Positions 43,935 to 55,816 of a stretch of DNA of 64,000 nucleotides are shown piece after piece; positions within the stretch are counted from its first letter, which is position 1, and the number at the start of each line of letters is the position of its first letter. The DNA comes from Holtermannia corniformis. Its lineage: Eukaryota; Basidiomycota; Tremellomycetes; Holtermanniales. Under the pieces are notes generated by a model, which was not told the origin of the DNA, did not search any database, and was given only the letters and a program-made list of their open reading frames with translations. The translations under genes and the position numbers were made by a program. The stretch lies in assembly GCA_001599935.1 (NCBI GenBank), contig BCIJ01000031.1:106678-170677 (forward strand), given 5' to 3'.

Positions 43935-45525
43935 CTACTCGACCTTGTCGCCCCTTCTCACCCTGGCGTCCTCACCAATGCTCAACCAGACGGCACAAAA
44001 GCCCACAAAAGCCAACACGACACTGCCCGTGCTCAGGTAATACGCCCAAGCACCGGTAATGAACCGTGGGTATTCATCGTGTCTGAACGGCACGATCGGT
44101 GCCGTGCTTGCCGTGCGGAGAAAGCTGTAGCCCGGGCGCCAGTACTCGACGACAAACTTGAAGACGCCGTGGCGATCTGGTGCGGTGAACGAGGTCGAGT
44201 AGGTGGTAGCGTTGTGCGTGGATGAGATCGGAGGGAGGGCGGTGCGGACGTGTGGGTCGAGCATTGTGTAATCGAGCTGGAGGTCGGGCGCGTTGAAGGG
44301 GATCCAGCGCGATGTTTGGTTGGGTGATGTCGAGTGTTGTGAGAGGGTCAGGGTGTAGGTCTGAGCGTGTTAGTGCCGATGTATAGAAGGCGGCAACGCA
44401 CCAGCTCATCCTTGATGCGGTACATTTCCCTCGGCGCCGTCTCGCCCGCCTTGTGGTGCGACGAATCCACAATCTTGACCACACCCGTCTCCTGAAACAC
44501 CCAAGCGGTAAAGTCACGCAAAAAGGCAGCGTTGCCGTTGGCCGTCCTGTACGCCACATGAGTTCGACCATCGTGTTCGCCGAGTCCGAGTGCTCAACTC
44601 ACGACTTGCCGTCGACGTTGACGGTCTGAGCCAACACCGAGTCACTCAGCATCTCGGCGCTGCCGATCCATCCCGCTCTTGCGTTTTCTCGCGTCTGGAA
44701 CGCCGACACTAATGCGGCTTTGGCGCCGGCAAGGACCTCTTTGCCTTTTGCCGCAAGCTGGCGCTCGACTTGCTGCTCGTCCTCGTCAAGGTCCGCAGCC
44801 TTGACCATACCCGAATACGCCGTCTCGGGTGCGCTCAGTACAGGCAGTAGCAGCGGGTTCAGGCCGAGCTTGTGCGCGATTCCGTTCGGGTACACGATCG
44901 GCAGGGTGTCTGCCTGGCTTGCCGTTGCTGGGCTTGCAAAGAACGAGGCCTTGTCCGTGATGAGGACCGTGCTGGGTGACTCGGCGTCATGTGAAAAGTG
45001 GTCTTGCAGTACGTTGTCACGCGGTTCAAACTCGAGGTCGTATTCGCGTGCAAAGTCGCGCGCTTGTTCGGACAGGGACGGCGAGAGGATGTACAGTGTG
45101 TTGAGGTTGGAGCTTGTTTGCGCGTCGACAATAGCCTGTGGTGTGAGGGATTGGTGGAAAGCTGGGGCAGAGTGAGCCATCGTGGACACGCGGAGCGCAT
45201 AGTACAGACTCTTTGTGGTGGGTGCAAACACGATCAAGTGGTCAAACTGCGGTTCGCCGTGCACCTGGAGCGTCGGCTTGTCATCCTTTGGTGCTCTGAA
45301 CGTGAGCTCGAATCCTCTGTCTATAGTGGGCTATTAGTAAGATGAGAGCTATGCACAAGCACCGAGGGCCGTACCTTGCAGTGAGGTCCAGAACTGCGAG
45401 TAGGCGCTCTTGTCGAGTTTGGGTTCGAGCACGACGAGGACGCGGTCGCCTGTTGCTGAGCGGGCTGTGACTGCTGCGATGGCCAAGCAGGCTGCTACGA
45501 GCAGTCTTTTGAGTGCGGTTGCCAT
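43935..45525 (-). CDS. WBP1: Oligosaccharyltransferase 48-kDa subunit (OST48/Wbp1)
   Basis: Essential subunit of the ER complex that transfers N-glycans to nascent proteins. The start MATALKRLLVAACLAIAAVT is the signal peptide, then RVLVVLEPKLDKSAYSQFWT and RGFELTFRAPKDDKP. Family features: FDHLIVFAPTTKS, an internal run with DLEFEPRDNVLQDHFSHD, SVLAQTVNVDGKS, NAAFLRDFTAWVFQETGVVK and REMYRIKDEL, then FTAPDRHGVFKFVVEYWRPG and EYPRFITGAWAYYLSTGS. The latter leads into a single C-terminal membrane segment (VVLAFVGFCAVWLSI) and a short charged cytosolic tail ending RRGDKVE. About 480 residues, three introns. The downstream ATG at 45525, not upstream open sequence, is chosen because it begins the signal peptide. 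Confidence 0.93.
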
Positions 45526-45936
45526 TGCTGCTGCTGCGCTGCTGCAGTTGCAGTTGAGTACTGGTGGTGCGGTAATGCCAACTGCCACGTGGCTCAGCAG
45601 CTCTAAACCCCCTTTGCCTGCCAAAACGCCGAAACGCCGAGAGTGGGGGTTAGACGCGCGACTTTAGTGAATCCACGGTAACTGCGCGACAAGCTGCTGC
45701 TGCTGCATCAACCGCTCGACTACTGCACCGTCTCGAGCGCAAACGAGCGTGTGCACACCAGAGAACAAGGAGATCACGCTGCAAGTTGCCAGGTATCCAG
45801 TCGCCTGATCACCTGCGACACTGCCGAGCCTAGGTATGGCCAACTCCGCGCTCCCTTGTCCTTCAGAGTCGGCAGACTGACCGCATCACCAGGACATCAG
45901 CCAGTACGCAAACCTGCATCAGAGCCCACAGCAACA
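45526..45936. promoter_or_regulatory. Divergent promoter region of WBP1 and SAD1
   Basis: 411 bp between two start codons on opposite strands, with GCT/CTG trinucleotide runs. An open frame runs in from 45751 into the SAD1 frame, but the conserved part starts later. No TATA-like element stands out. Confidence 0.4.
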
Positions 45937-47824
45937 ATGGCCTCGCCAAGACCGGCCTCGAACTCTCCACCAAGCTCTCCACCGGCGACCAAGCGCGTAA
46001 AGCTTGCGACCGACCAGACGCCATCGTTTTCATCTGCGCCACTGCCCGCTCTCAACGGCGAGGCCAGCTCCAGCTCACTAACGGTGGCCAATGGCACGCC
46101 GGTATCCAGCGCTGGCGCTGCCGTGGACGAGAGCGAGAGTGAAGATGAGGACGAGCAGGTCATGCCAGACAAGGAGGAAGAGCTCGCGCGGACAGACATG
46201 TACCTCGATACCGTCAGTAGCCGTCGAGCGACCAGCGAGCACACCGACTGACGCACCCAGATCTCGCGGCGTGATCTCGATTTCGACTTTGAGCGGCTGT
46301 GTTCAAAGTCGCTCAGCAACATCAACGTCTATGGCTGCCTCGTGTGCGGCAAGTACTTTCAAGGGCGCGGGCGTGGGAGTTGGGCCTACCGCCATGCCGT
46401 CGGCGATAACCACCGAGTCTGGGTCAACCTCGCGACCGAAAAGGTACGCGTCTCGCTCCCGTCCCTACAGTGTCTAATCCAGCGCCCAGTTCTACGTCCT
46501 GCCTGAAGGCTACCCTGTCTCTGATCCATCCCTGCAAGACATTGTGCACGTCTTGAACCCACGCTACCAGTCCAAGACGCTCACGACGCTCGCCCTCCTC
46601 CCGCGCGTTTCCTACACGCTCGACGGCAACCCGTATCTACCCGGGTACATTGGGCTCAACAACATCAAAGCCAACGACTACCTCAACGTCGTCATCCACC
46701 TCGTCCTCCACGTCGCGCCCCTCCGCACCTTTCTCCTCGACCCGTCGAGCCCCGAACTGCGCGACGAGAAGAAACCGACAGAGCTCGTGAAACGGCTGAG
46801 CGCGCTCGCGAAACGGTTATGGAACCCGCGCCTGTTCAAGGCGCAAGCGTCCCCGCACGAGTTCTTGCAAGAGGTCGCGAGGCGGAGTAACTCCAAGTTC
46901 AAACTCACCACGCAGGGCGATCCCGTCGAGTTTCTGGGCTGGCTGCTGAATACGTTGCACCGGGATCTCGGAGGGTCCAAGAAGCGCAACTCGAGTCGGT
47001 ATCTGGCTTGCCTGGGAGGAACGGGCTGACGGGACCAGGTATCATCTACCAGACGTTCCAAGGCCAGGTCCGGATCGACACACAGCAGATCATTGTCAAC
47101 AAGGATGCCTCGAGGCCAATCTTTGACATCAGCAGAGGTACGTCCCCGCATCCCCGCAACCCCGCTTAGACCGCAGACATCAACACGATCACCTCGCCCT
47201 TCCTCTTCCTAGCGCTCGACCTGCCGCCCATGCCGCTGTTCCAAGACCTGAACGAGAAAAAGATCATCCCCCAGGTCCCGCTCTCGTCCATCCTCGCCAA
47301 ATTCGACGGCAAGCAGACGCAAGAGTTTGGGCCGACGCTCAAACGACACCAATTGACGAGCTTGCCCCAGTACCTCATCTTGCACATCAAGCGCTTCACA
47401 AAGAACAACTTTGTCGAGGAGAAGAACCCGACGATTGTCAACTACCCGTTGCGAGGCGTCGATATGGCCGAGTGTGAGTGTCCCGCCTGGGTATCAGCAC
47501 TGGATTGATGGCGTACACGTAGATGTCTCGCCGAAACCTTCGGATCCGATTCAATCGACGTATGATCTGCTCGCCAACGTCCCGATTGATTCCACGACGG
47601 CGTCGACGACGAGCAGCGGCACGGGCCCGGGCGTCTCAAAGCGCTCGAAAGAAGACGAGGGCGAAACGGCTTGGAAGATCCACCAGCGCGCAGGCAAGGG
47701 CGGCGGCGACGGCGAAAAGTGGTTCGAGATGCAGGATCTCCGGGTCCAAGAGGTCGAACGCACAATGGTCTTCTTGAGCGAGACGGTGTTGCAGATCTGG
47801 GAACGGCGAGATCTCAACCCATAG
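45937..47824 (+). CDS. SAD1: SAD1/USP39-like snRNP assembly factor (inactive ubiquitin protease)
   Basis: Required for U4/U6.U5 tri-snRNP assembly and splicing. The start MASPRPASNSPPSSPPATKR leads to an acidic Ser-rich N-terminus. The ZnF-UBP part is SRRDLDFDFERLCSKSLSNI, VYGCLVCGKYFQGRGRGSWA and HAVGDNHRVWVN. The protease-like domain begins YLPGYIGLNNIKANDYLNVV. In active enzymes this block contains the nucleophilic Cys; here the position is occupied by Asp in KANDYLN, as in USP39, so no deubiquitinase activity is expected. Later blocks: HEFLQEVARRSNSKF, DPVEFLGWLLNTLHRDLGG, TFQGQVRIDTQQI, FLFLALDLPPMPLFQD, QYLILHIKRFTKNNF, EKWFEMQDLRVQEV and LSETVLQIWERRD. About 550 residues with about five introns. 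Convergent with ABD1, 73 bp apart. Confidence 0.93.
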
Positions 47825-47896
47825 CGTGCATGCATGGTTGCGTGTGGTAGCTGTACAATTGGGCGTCTGCAGTGTCCGTACGGGCCGATGGTACAG

Positions 47897-50596
47897 TCAA
47901 ACGCGTTCAAACGCAAAGCCCATGTAGATGGCTGTGCGCGTGAGCCGACGCACGGGCATGACACCGTCCACTCACTCGCCGCTTCCCATTGCTCGCCGTC
48001 CATTGCGCTCGCACCCATTGCGTCAATCACATTCATCCGTGTCAGCAAAGCCGCAAACTCGGGGTTCGACTGCTCCTCGTCGTAGATCTCGTTGAACGGT
48101 TTACGATACACGAGCTTGAGGCGGTACTCGAGTGCGAGCCTGGGCACGTTAGCGACGCAATCGTCTGATCGAGCGAGCACTTACGCCACAAAGTTGTCCC
48201 ACTCGACGACGTATTCGGGCACGTCGACGGCGTCGTCTAGGAAAAAGTGGTACGTGTGCCCGTACAGGCCTTTGTGCTGGCGCTCATCAAACGTGACGTG
48301 GTATTTCGAGTTGCCAAACGTCAGGCTCTCGGCGTCATCGGGGACCGAGGCGAGGCGCTCTCTGCGAACTCAGTCAGCAGCGGCACGGCACTCGGCGCCC
48401 GTCGACCGACCTGAGTGAATCCGGGTTGGGGATCGTGCCGAAAAAGACACCACCAGGCCGCAGGTAGCGCGACACGTTTTCAAGCATCATGCGCGCTTTC
48501 GACGCCGTCTCGAACGCGTAGTGCATGCAAAACTGCATCGTCACGTTGTCGAACGGCAGTTTGGTCACTTCGGCCGGCAGTCGCTCACTCAGAGGTTTCT
48601 AAGCGTTGTCAGTCCCGCTGGACCAACCGGCCAACTCACCCCATAGCAGTCGTGGGCGAAAAAGTGCGCTTGAAACTTGAAGCCTCGCATCGACGTCCAT
48701 CGGTAGTGCGCTTGCTCTACAGACACGTCGGCAATGTCTGGCGGTTGTTAGCTCTGCTGCCGCGCTTTGGAGGGAGCCAACTCACCCAGCCCGACATATT
48801 CCGCTATCCGGTGCTTGGACCACTTGTTCAGATCACCCCCCTTGCCACAGCCAATATCCAGCACTCGTCCAGACGGAGCCCGGCCACCGCGGTAGTTTGT
48901 CTCTCGACATAGAAACTTGCCAATCAGAACCGACTTGATCCAGTTGTTGAAGTTTTTCAGGCCGTAGATGGGTGACAGGTGACGATTCTCGACGCCGACC
49001 TCGGGCCGCGAGTTGTCTGCAGGGTATCAGCCTCTACTAGGCGCGGATGCACGACGTACAATGCTGTGCGACGGCGTTGGCTCGTTCTGGGACAAAGTCG
49101 CCCCCGGCGCTGACTTTGCGTCTCTGCTCGTCTCGCCGGTCGTCACTGCGCGTCTCCTCGTGCGCTTCAGCCTGTCGTTTCCTGCGCTGCACGGCCTGAC
49201 CATTGCCGGCAGCTGGCGAGGGGGAGACCCGATCACGACGAGGTGATGGTGGACCGCTGGGCGAGTAGCGCTCCTCTCGTCGTTGATTTGCGGATGACGG
49301 CCGACTTGACGTGGAGGGAAAGTACGAGGGGCCATCCTCGGCCGGTTGAGGATCGTAGGCTGAGACGGTGGCAGTCGGTGTGGCCGCGACCATGGACGGC
49401 TGACCACGCCGTAGCGGGTTGTTTCGCCGAGCTTCGTCAATGATCCGAGCGAGCTCAACAGAAGAGATTGGCCTGTCGATCTGACTCCTCCGCGAAGGCC
49501 GGTGTGATGGACGATACGGCAGACTCGATCTCCGTTTTGTTGGCGAGACCGATTGAGACGGCTGTTGGGACGCGTACGGGCTTTCTTTCGTCGAAGCCGA
49601 CCTAGAGCTCGAGCTACTGACTGACCGATGGGTGAGAAACGGCGGTGGATCGGCCGCACGAGATGGTGATCGGGACCGGGAGGTGTAAGGGTTGGCAGTC
49701 ACCGATTGCTGTGGCTGAGTCGTGTAGCCCTTGGCCGAGCCTGGACGGGACGAGGGGTGTGCAAGCTGCAAAGGTGCTGAGCGAGGGGATATCGAGACGG
49801 AAGGCGTTGGCGAAGGCCCGACGCGGGCATCCGGGGTTGGGGTGAAGAATGCGAGCCGGGTGTGGATGGTGGGTGAAGAGACGTCAATGTGCTGAGGGGG
49901 CATCATGCTGCCGCTGTGGGATCGAGGGATCGGACCGGCGCTGTCCCCGCGCGAGCTTGGACGGCGCTCGTACCCGATCTGAGCGTACGAATACGCGCCC
50001 GGGGTGACGACGCCGTGTTCTGGCAACGGTGTGTGAGCCGAGAACGCTGGGCTTGTGGTCTGGCTCGCACGCCCGGGCGTCTGCTGCGGTACCGGCGAGT
50101 GCGGCGACCACGTTCTAGCAGACAGCTGAGCGGTCGACGGCGGTGCAGGTACGACGAATCCGTGATCGTTGCTGCTGAGCGGTCGAGCCGAAGTCGATGG
50201 GGAACGCAGCGACGCCGACGACTGATAGCTCTGCGCGCTGGGTGATCCCGCTGGGCCGCCATCGTTCAGCAGCATTGATATCCCTGGTCTTCGACGGTCG
50301 CTGTCATCCGGATGACCTGTTGATGAGAAGGACGACGTGCGGGCGCTGCCTCTTCTGCGATCCAATCCATCGTCTGTCAACAAGTTGCCAAGGCTCCCTC
50401 TGCCTCCCGACGGTGACATGACGGCTTCCACACTGTGTGAGAAGCCTGGAGGAAGGCTGAGTCGACCTGGACCCGCGTTCAAGCTGCCATGACCTGTCGG
50501 CGTCACGACCGAGGGCGAGAAGTAGGACTGGGCGCGGCCTGGATCCGTCGCCGCGGGCGACGGCACATCGCAGTCTCTGATCGGATCGTACACCAT
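47897..50596 (-). CDS. ABD1: mRNA cap guanine-N7 methyltransferase with long disordered N-terminus
   Basis: Methylates the guanosine cap of nuclear pre-mRNA using S-adenosylmethionine. The catalytic part is clear: VAQHYNSRPEVGVENRHLSP, IYGLKNFNNWIKSVLIGKF, SAM-binding VLDIGCGKGGDLNKWSK, VGLDIADVSVEQAHYRW, FKFQAHFFAHDCYG, TMQFCMHYAFETASKARMML, VSRYLRPGGVFFGTIPN, YHVTFDERQHKGLYGHTYHF, YRLKLVYRKPFNEIYDEEQS and terminal IYMGFAFERV. It is preceded by about 520 residues of Ser/Pro/Arg-rich sequence in one exon, with a charged run before the domain (RRKRQAEAHEETRSDD). About 820 residues in all, roughly twice the yeast enzyme. The start ATG at 50596 (MVYDPIRDCD) is the first in the exon. About five short introns in the domain. 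Confidence 0.92.
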
Positions 50597-50932
50597 TTCT
50601 GTTGCTCTCCTGTCGCCTCGGACGGTACAGCGATTGACCAAACGCTCCAGTCAAGCGAGTAGAGGCGAGTAGGCCGTGACGAGCTAAAACATGCAAAACT
50701 CTTGATGCCGTGCTCGCCTGGTTGTAAAAGTTGGACGTCCGAGTGCGCAGCGACTGGCAGGATCGTTCTGGCTCGCGCTGCACTGTGCCCGATGCGCCGA
50801 GCGTGCAGACTGTCGTGGTTAGTGTCGCTGTTTGCGTCGTTCCAAATTGTTTGGTGCGAGCGCCGCGCTTTTTTCGCCGATAAAATAATAAACGCGATCA
50901 TCATGTTGATACAATCCACTGCGTCCCTGCGC
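50597..50932. other. Short intergenic region
   Basis: 336 bp between ABD1 (start) and the adenylate kinase gene (stop), both on the minus strand. Contains an AT-rich patch (50880-50895). Must hold the ABD1 promoter and the kinase 3' end; nothing else seen. Confidence 0.4.
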
Positions 50933-52323
50933 CTACTGCTTGCCCTTGAGATCATCCGCCTCTGCGCGCACCTTTTCCACTTCGGTCGTCTCGAGCACCC
51001 TGCGCCTGCGGAGTCCGAACGGCGAGAGCAGGTCTTCGAGCTTTGGCCAGAGCTGATTGACGGCAGTATTGTCGTCAGGACCTTTGACTAGCGGGGTTTC
51101 CGAGCCGTCGCCCGAGGCGCGTGATACCTCGTCACTTGTAGAGCCAGAGATGGAGAAGAGCGAGCCTGGGTACGCTCGGTTAAAGTACTGCCGAGTCAAG
51201 GTCAGCGGCTGTCGAGTCGGGGTCGCGACCTACATCTAGCAGAGGCGCGGTCGATTCGTAGAATGCCTCGAGCCGCTTCGAAAACGTCGCCTGGGCCGTG
51301 TCAGCGTTGGTTAAGCTAGACGGACAGCACTCACGGGGTTGTCGTCTGGGCGCTTGCTGAGCGGCTCGCCCGTGACATCGTCGTGGCCGGCCACCTTTGG
51401 CGCACTGTACGTGTCGTTGTACACTCGGCCCGACGGCAGGTGGACCCAGCGAGCTGCAAGCGCGGTCATGTCAGAGGGACTCACTGGCTAACGGGCTGTC
51501 AGGAAGGGAGATAATCACCGGCGATCCGGGCCATGATGATCGAGTCGGGCACGTTGAGGTGGATGATGACGTTGAGAGGGCGGCCCTGCTGGCTTGAGCG
51601 GGGTCGAGGAGAGATCAAGCCTACCGTACCTCTTCATTGAGTACGCGGTCGAGGAGTTCACCCTGGTGCAAGGTGCGAGGGAATCCGTCAATGATCCAGC
51701 TCTGCACCGAGTCAGCTGCGCTCGCGGTCGACCGAGACGACAGACCTTGCCTCGCAATCGATCCAGTTCGGTCATGACGACCTCGAGCATGAGCTCGTCT
51801 GGGACCAAGCCTAGCAGGCGAATCAGCATGGGGATGACACTGAAATGCAACGCACCACCTTGAGCGACAATCGCTTCAGCCTTTCTGCCGACCTCGCTCT
51901 TGTTCATAATCTCGCGACGGAGGACATCGCCCGTCGAGACAAAGGAAATGTCGTACTTTTGGACCAGTCTGTGCTCATCATCAGCCGCTCAGTGCTGATC
52001 GACGGCAACGTCGCGACAGACCTCGCACTGAGGGTACCCTTACCGCTACCAGGCTTGCCAAAGATGAGCAAGCGCAAGCCATCCTCGTCGTCGCCGGCCT
52101 CGGGAACGTTGGGCAAGCTGTCGTGGAGCTTGTGCAGCATCCTGTTGATTGTTGATCGCGTCTTGTCACTGATCTCGACGCCTAGCGTCTGGGATGGCGT
52201 GTCATGGTTTATACAAGAGCTTGACAGGGCTCGGACAGCCAGCCTGGGTTGTGCAGTGCGAACGTAGGAGCTCGAGCGGGTACAGGACCAGAGCAGGCGC
52301 GAGGTGGAAGCGACGGCCGACAT
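50933..52323 (-). CDS. ADK2: Mitochondrial adenylate kinase (AK3/ADK2-type, probably GTP:AMP phosphotransferase)
   Basis: The N-terminus [20 protein letters not shown] with [16 protein letters not shown] is Arg/Ser-rich without acids, a mitochondrial targeting peptide. P-loop [19 protein letters not shown]-binding [16 protein letters not shown]. Next come [38 protein letters not shown] and [41 protein letters not shown] with [18 protein letters not shown] lacks the zinc Cys set, as in AK3. The end is [20 protein letters not shown] and a longer C-terminal tail with charged helix [19 protein letters not shown]. About six introns. Longer than the usual ~225 residues because of both extensions. 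The AK3 call rests on mitochondrial targeting plus LID type. Confidence 0.88.
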
Positions 52324-52570
52324 GGTGGTGATCGCGAGTGATCGCTCCCTTTGCTCGATGTTGTAGCCGAGTGTGCTTGTAGACAGCTTGTACACGAATG
52401 AACACTGCTTTGTCCTACCCGTCGTCCACTGGCAACAGACCACACGTCAGGAAGAGCACCTTGTAAGGGGGTTTGGCTGCATCCTTCTTGACTCTGCCTT
52501 GCTCTCTCCACTCTTTCTTCACATCCACTCGGTCTTGATCAACCAAATCGATCACCCCTGCACACCCACC
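52324..52570. promoter_or_regulatory. Divergent promoter of adenylate kinase and PFS2
   Basis: 247 bp between opposite start codons, pyrimidine-rich on the + strand close to the PFS2 ATG. No strong TATA. Confidence 0.4.
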
Positions 52571-54817
52571 ATGGCCGTCCAGGCCGTCGCTTCCAGCTCG
52601 AGAGCCGACGCATGGCAGCCCGAACGCTACCTCGACCCTCCCGCTCCCGACGTCGAAGAGGTCAACGAGCAGGCGTCCTACCAGGCGGCCATCACAAGAC
52701 CAGCAGGCGATCTTCGAGGTGCGAAAAAGTTCAAGCCGAGGCGGACGGTAGACTACAACGGCGGCGTCGGGCGCTGGCGCAATGTGCGTTGGGCTCATTC
52801 ACAGCCTTGGCTTGACTGACGCTTGCTGCAGTTCAACAAGCTCAAGTCGATCTCAAACTTTCATCCATCAATACATCCAAACCCGTCCCATCTGGTCGGC
52901 GTACGTACTGGACTCTGGCAGAGTAGAGGTTGACAGGCGTAGCTACTCCCTGTCGCAGCTTACCCGATCAACCACTCGATTGCCGTGTGCGACCACTTTG
53001 TCCACACGTCGATCAACAAGGAGCGCTCGCCTGTACGGATCGCCAAAGTGCGTGCGGGTGGCTGCAGTCCGGCACAGGCTGACGTTGGATCGCAGTGGAC
53101 GCCCGACGGACGACGGCTGCTCACAGGCAACGACAAAGGGCAGTTTACGCTCTGGAACGGCTCCTCGTTCAACTATGAGACTATTATGCAGGTCCGTGGG
53201 CTGTGACCACGTCGGTACGCTGCGTACTGACGAGCACAGGCACACGACGACAGCATCCGCTGCATGGCCTACTCGAATTCGGGTCTCCAACTGCTCTCGG
53301 GCGACCGCAACGGCACCCTCAAGTACTTTACACCCCACCTGACCAACATCCACATCTTCCAGGTCCACCGTGAAGCCGTGCATGGGATCAGTTTCAGTCC
53401 GAATGACGAGCGCTTTGCGACGGGCGGTGATGACGGTGTTGTCAAGATTTGGAACTATACGGAAGCGAGAGAGGAGCGGATCCTGAGTGGTGCGTTGTGG
53501 CTTGATCTATGCTCGCGAGAGACTGATGACGGAACAGGTCACGGCTGGGACGTTCGCTGTGTAGACTGGCATCCGACAAAGGGCCTGATCGTCAGTGGGA
53601 GCAAGGACATGCTTGTCAAGTTTTGGGATCCTCGAACAGGCAAGGATCTGAGCACACTGTGAGGCTGCTGGGGTGTACAAGGCTTGATACTGAGCTCGCA
53701 GTCACTCGCACAAAGCCGTCATCAATGCTTGTACATGGAGTCCGAACGGGCACATTGTGGCGACAGCCGGTGGTGACGGCCTGATCCGCCTGTTTGACAT
53801 CCGCACGTTCAAAGAGCTCGACGCACTCAAAGGCCACAAAAAGGAGGTGACGTGTGAGTCTGCATAAGCAGCCGAGGCTCGCGTTGACGACACGTAGCGG
53901 TCGAGTGGCACCCGCAACACCATTCAATGTTGGCCTCTGGCGACGCGACCGGCGCCGTCAACTACTACTCGCTGCTCTCCACGACGCCGACCGAGCCCAC
54001 GACCGAGATTGCCGCGGCGCACGACGATGCGGTGTGGACGCTCGCGTTCCACCCGCTCGGGCACCTACTCTGTACTGGCTCGAAAGACTTTACGACCCGG
54101 TTCTGGTGTCGAGCGCGTCCCCTCGGCGGCCAAGAATCCGACCAGTACCATGGCGGTGTCGAAGGCGGCGAGATGCCACCGCGACGGTTTGAACCGGAAG
54201 AACCGCGTCGAGACCGAGATAGGGACGAAGAGGATGTGCAGTTGCCGGGTCTGGGCAATGCTCGGCACGTACCACCCGGTTTTGGTCAGTCTCTATCGCG
54301 CGGTCCCCCGCCAGGGTATGGCAACGGCAATGGTCCACCGATGGGCTACGGCGGTGGGCGTGATGGCCCCGGCCCTGGCCCACCTCCCGGGTTCGGTGGG
54401 GGTGATCGCAACGGCCCACCACCGGGTTTCGGCTCTGGAGGGTTCAACCCTCACGGTCCACCACCAGGAGGGAACACGTACGGTCGAGACCGGGACCGTG
54501 ATGGTCCTCTACCAGGCCCAGGAGCGATCCAGCAAAACCATGGTCGAGAACCGCTCCCGGCAGGCTATGGGCGTGATCGTGAAGGTCAACCAGGGTTCCC
54601 ACCACCGAACCAGAACTGGCAACCGCCGAATGGCGGACAGCGCTCGTGGGGTGGGGGTGGGCCGGGAGGACCGGGTGGGATGCCGAGGGCTGGAGGGCCG
54701 CTGCCGTCTCAGCAAGAGATGTTGAGGACTATTGGGGGTGGGGCGGGAGGAGCCGGTGGGAATGATCGAAGAGGGGGAGGGAGGAATGGAGGCGGTGGTG
54801 GGCGACGATGGGGTTGA
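52571..54817 (+). CDS. PFS2: PFS2/WDR33-like polyadenylation factor, WD40 plus Gly/Pro-rich tail
   Basis: WD-repeat subunit of the cleavage and polyadenylation factor that contacts the AAUAAA region in animals. The start is [20 protein letters not shown], then [22 protein letters not shown] repeats: [20 protein letters not shown] with [45 protein letters not shown] with [25 protein letters not shown] with [28 protein letters not shown] with [23 protein letters not shown] and [20 protein letters not shown] with FTTRFW. The tail (54120-54817) is Gly/Pro/Arg-rich ([18 protein letters not shown]), as in WDR33 rather than the shorter yeast Pfs2. About 630 residues, about seven introns. Confidence 0.93.
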
Positions 54818-54908
54818 GCCAGTGGCCGCATGCAGCTGGAATGCGGTCTGCTTGTTGGCTTGCGTGTTACAGTCTTACATATACACTACTGGACCCAACC
54901 CGTAAAGA

Positions 54909-55491
54909 CTATCTGCCAACTTCATGCTCTGCCAACAACTACACGGCGTCAGTGATCGAGTTCGGGATCGCGTTGTACAAACCATGTTTGGGATCCCGTT
55001 AGAGATGGGGTAAACGTGGCCGCACCCACGGCATCGCATTGCGCCTTCATCAACGTGCATCTAGCGCCGTCAGCACCCGTTCGTCCGTCCGTCCAGCACC
55101 AGGACCAACAAACCTCCATCAAAACACGATGCAACGCCCGCAACCGCTCATCCGTCCACACCTCTGGCATACTCGACGGCAAACTCTCATCGCCAAGCTA
55201 CCGCGTCAGCGTCAGCCGTCGCGTCGCCCGGCAGTCCAGTGCACCCACCTGCCGCGCAGTATCCACCAGAGCCTCCCAATCCAATTTCGGGAGGAAACGG
55301 CGGATAAACTCGAGGTTCTCGGGCGCGGGACGTAGGACGAGTTCGACGTCTTGGAATTCGAGAGGAAAGTTGTCTTTTGTGCAGTTTCCTGGCGGTCGTT
55401 AGCTGCGCTGCGCTGGGTGGGGGTGGTGGGTGGTGGCCGAGTACGCACGGACGTGGCATGTGAGCATGTTGTGTGTGATCAGGCGGACCAT
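54909..55491 (-). CDS. TRM112: TRM112-like methyltransferase activator
   Basis: A small zinc-binding partner that activates several tRNA, rRNA and translation-factor methyltransferases. The start MVRLITHNMLTCHV is typical. After the first intron come NCTKDNFPLEFQDVELVLRP, ENLEFIRRFLPKLDWEALVD with TARQ, then LPSSMPEVWTDERLRALHRV and LME. The fourth exon is MHVDEGAMRCRGCGHVYPIS with NGIPNM, and the last exon is LLAEHEVGR. The CRGCGH cluster plus the Cys in TCHV and the PISNGIPNMLL ending are diagnostic. About 130 residues in five exons; each of the four introns is about 42-50 nt and ends just after a CTGAC or CTAAC. Convergent with PFS2, 91 bp apart. Confidence 0.93.
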
Positions 55492-55816
55492 TGTGGGCTG
55501 TGGGCTGGAGAGAGAGAGCACAGGAGAGAACAGGAGAGCAAGAAGAGAGCAGGAGGATGGCGATAGATGGTGTTGCGACTGAAATCGTCTACTTTCCCAC
55601 GGGTGTTATGATCCCGCTGTAATGACGTGTCAGTGACGTGTACCCCTCTCCCGTCTTGTCCTCGGTCGCGTCCTGCCATCTGTACTGACATCCTCGCGTT
55701 CCCGTCGCAGCCCTACACGCAGCGAGATCCCATCTCGGCGCGATCCACCTCTCTGGTCCCAGCGTACACTCGGTCGCGTCCTGGTGGACTCTTTGGACCG
55801 TCACTCGGCAGCCGCA
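55492..55816. promoter_or_regulatory. Divergent promoter of TRM112 and FUN30
   Basis: 325 bp with a GA-rich run at 55508-55556 (GAGAGAGAGAGCACAGGAGA) and C/T-rich sequence nearer the FUN30 start. No TATA seen. Confidence 0.4.
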
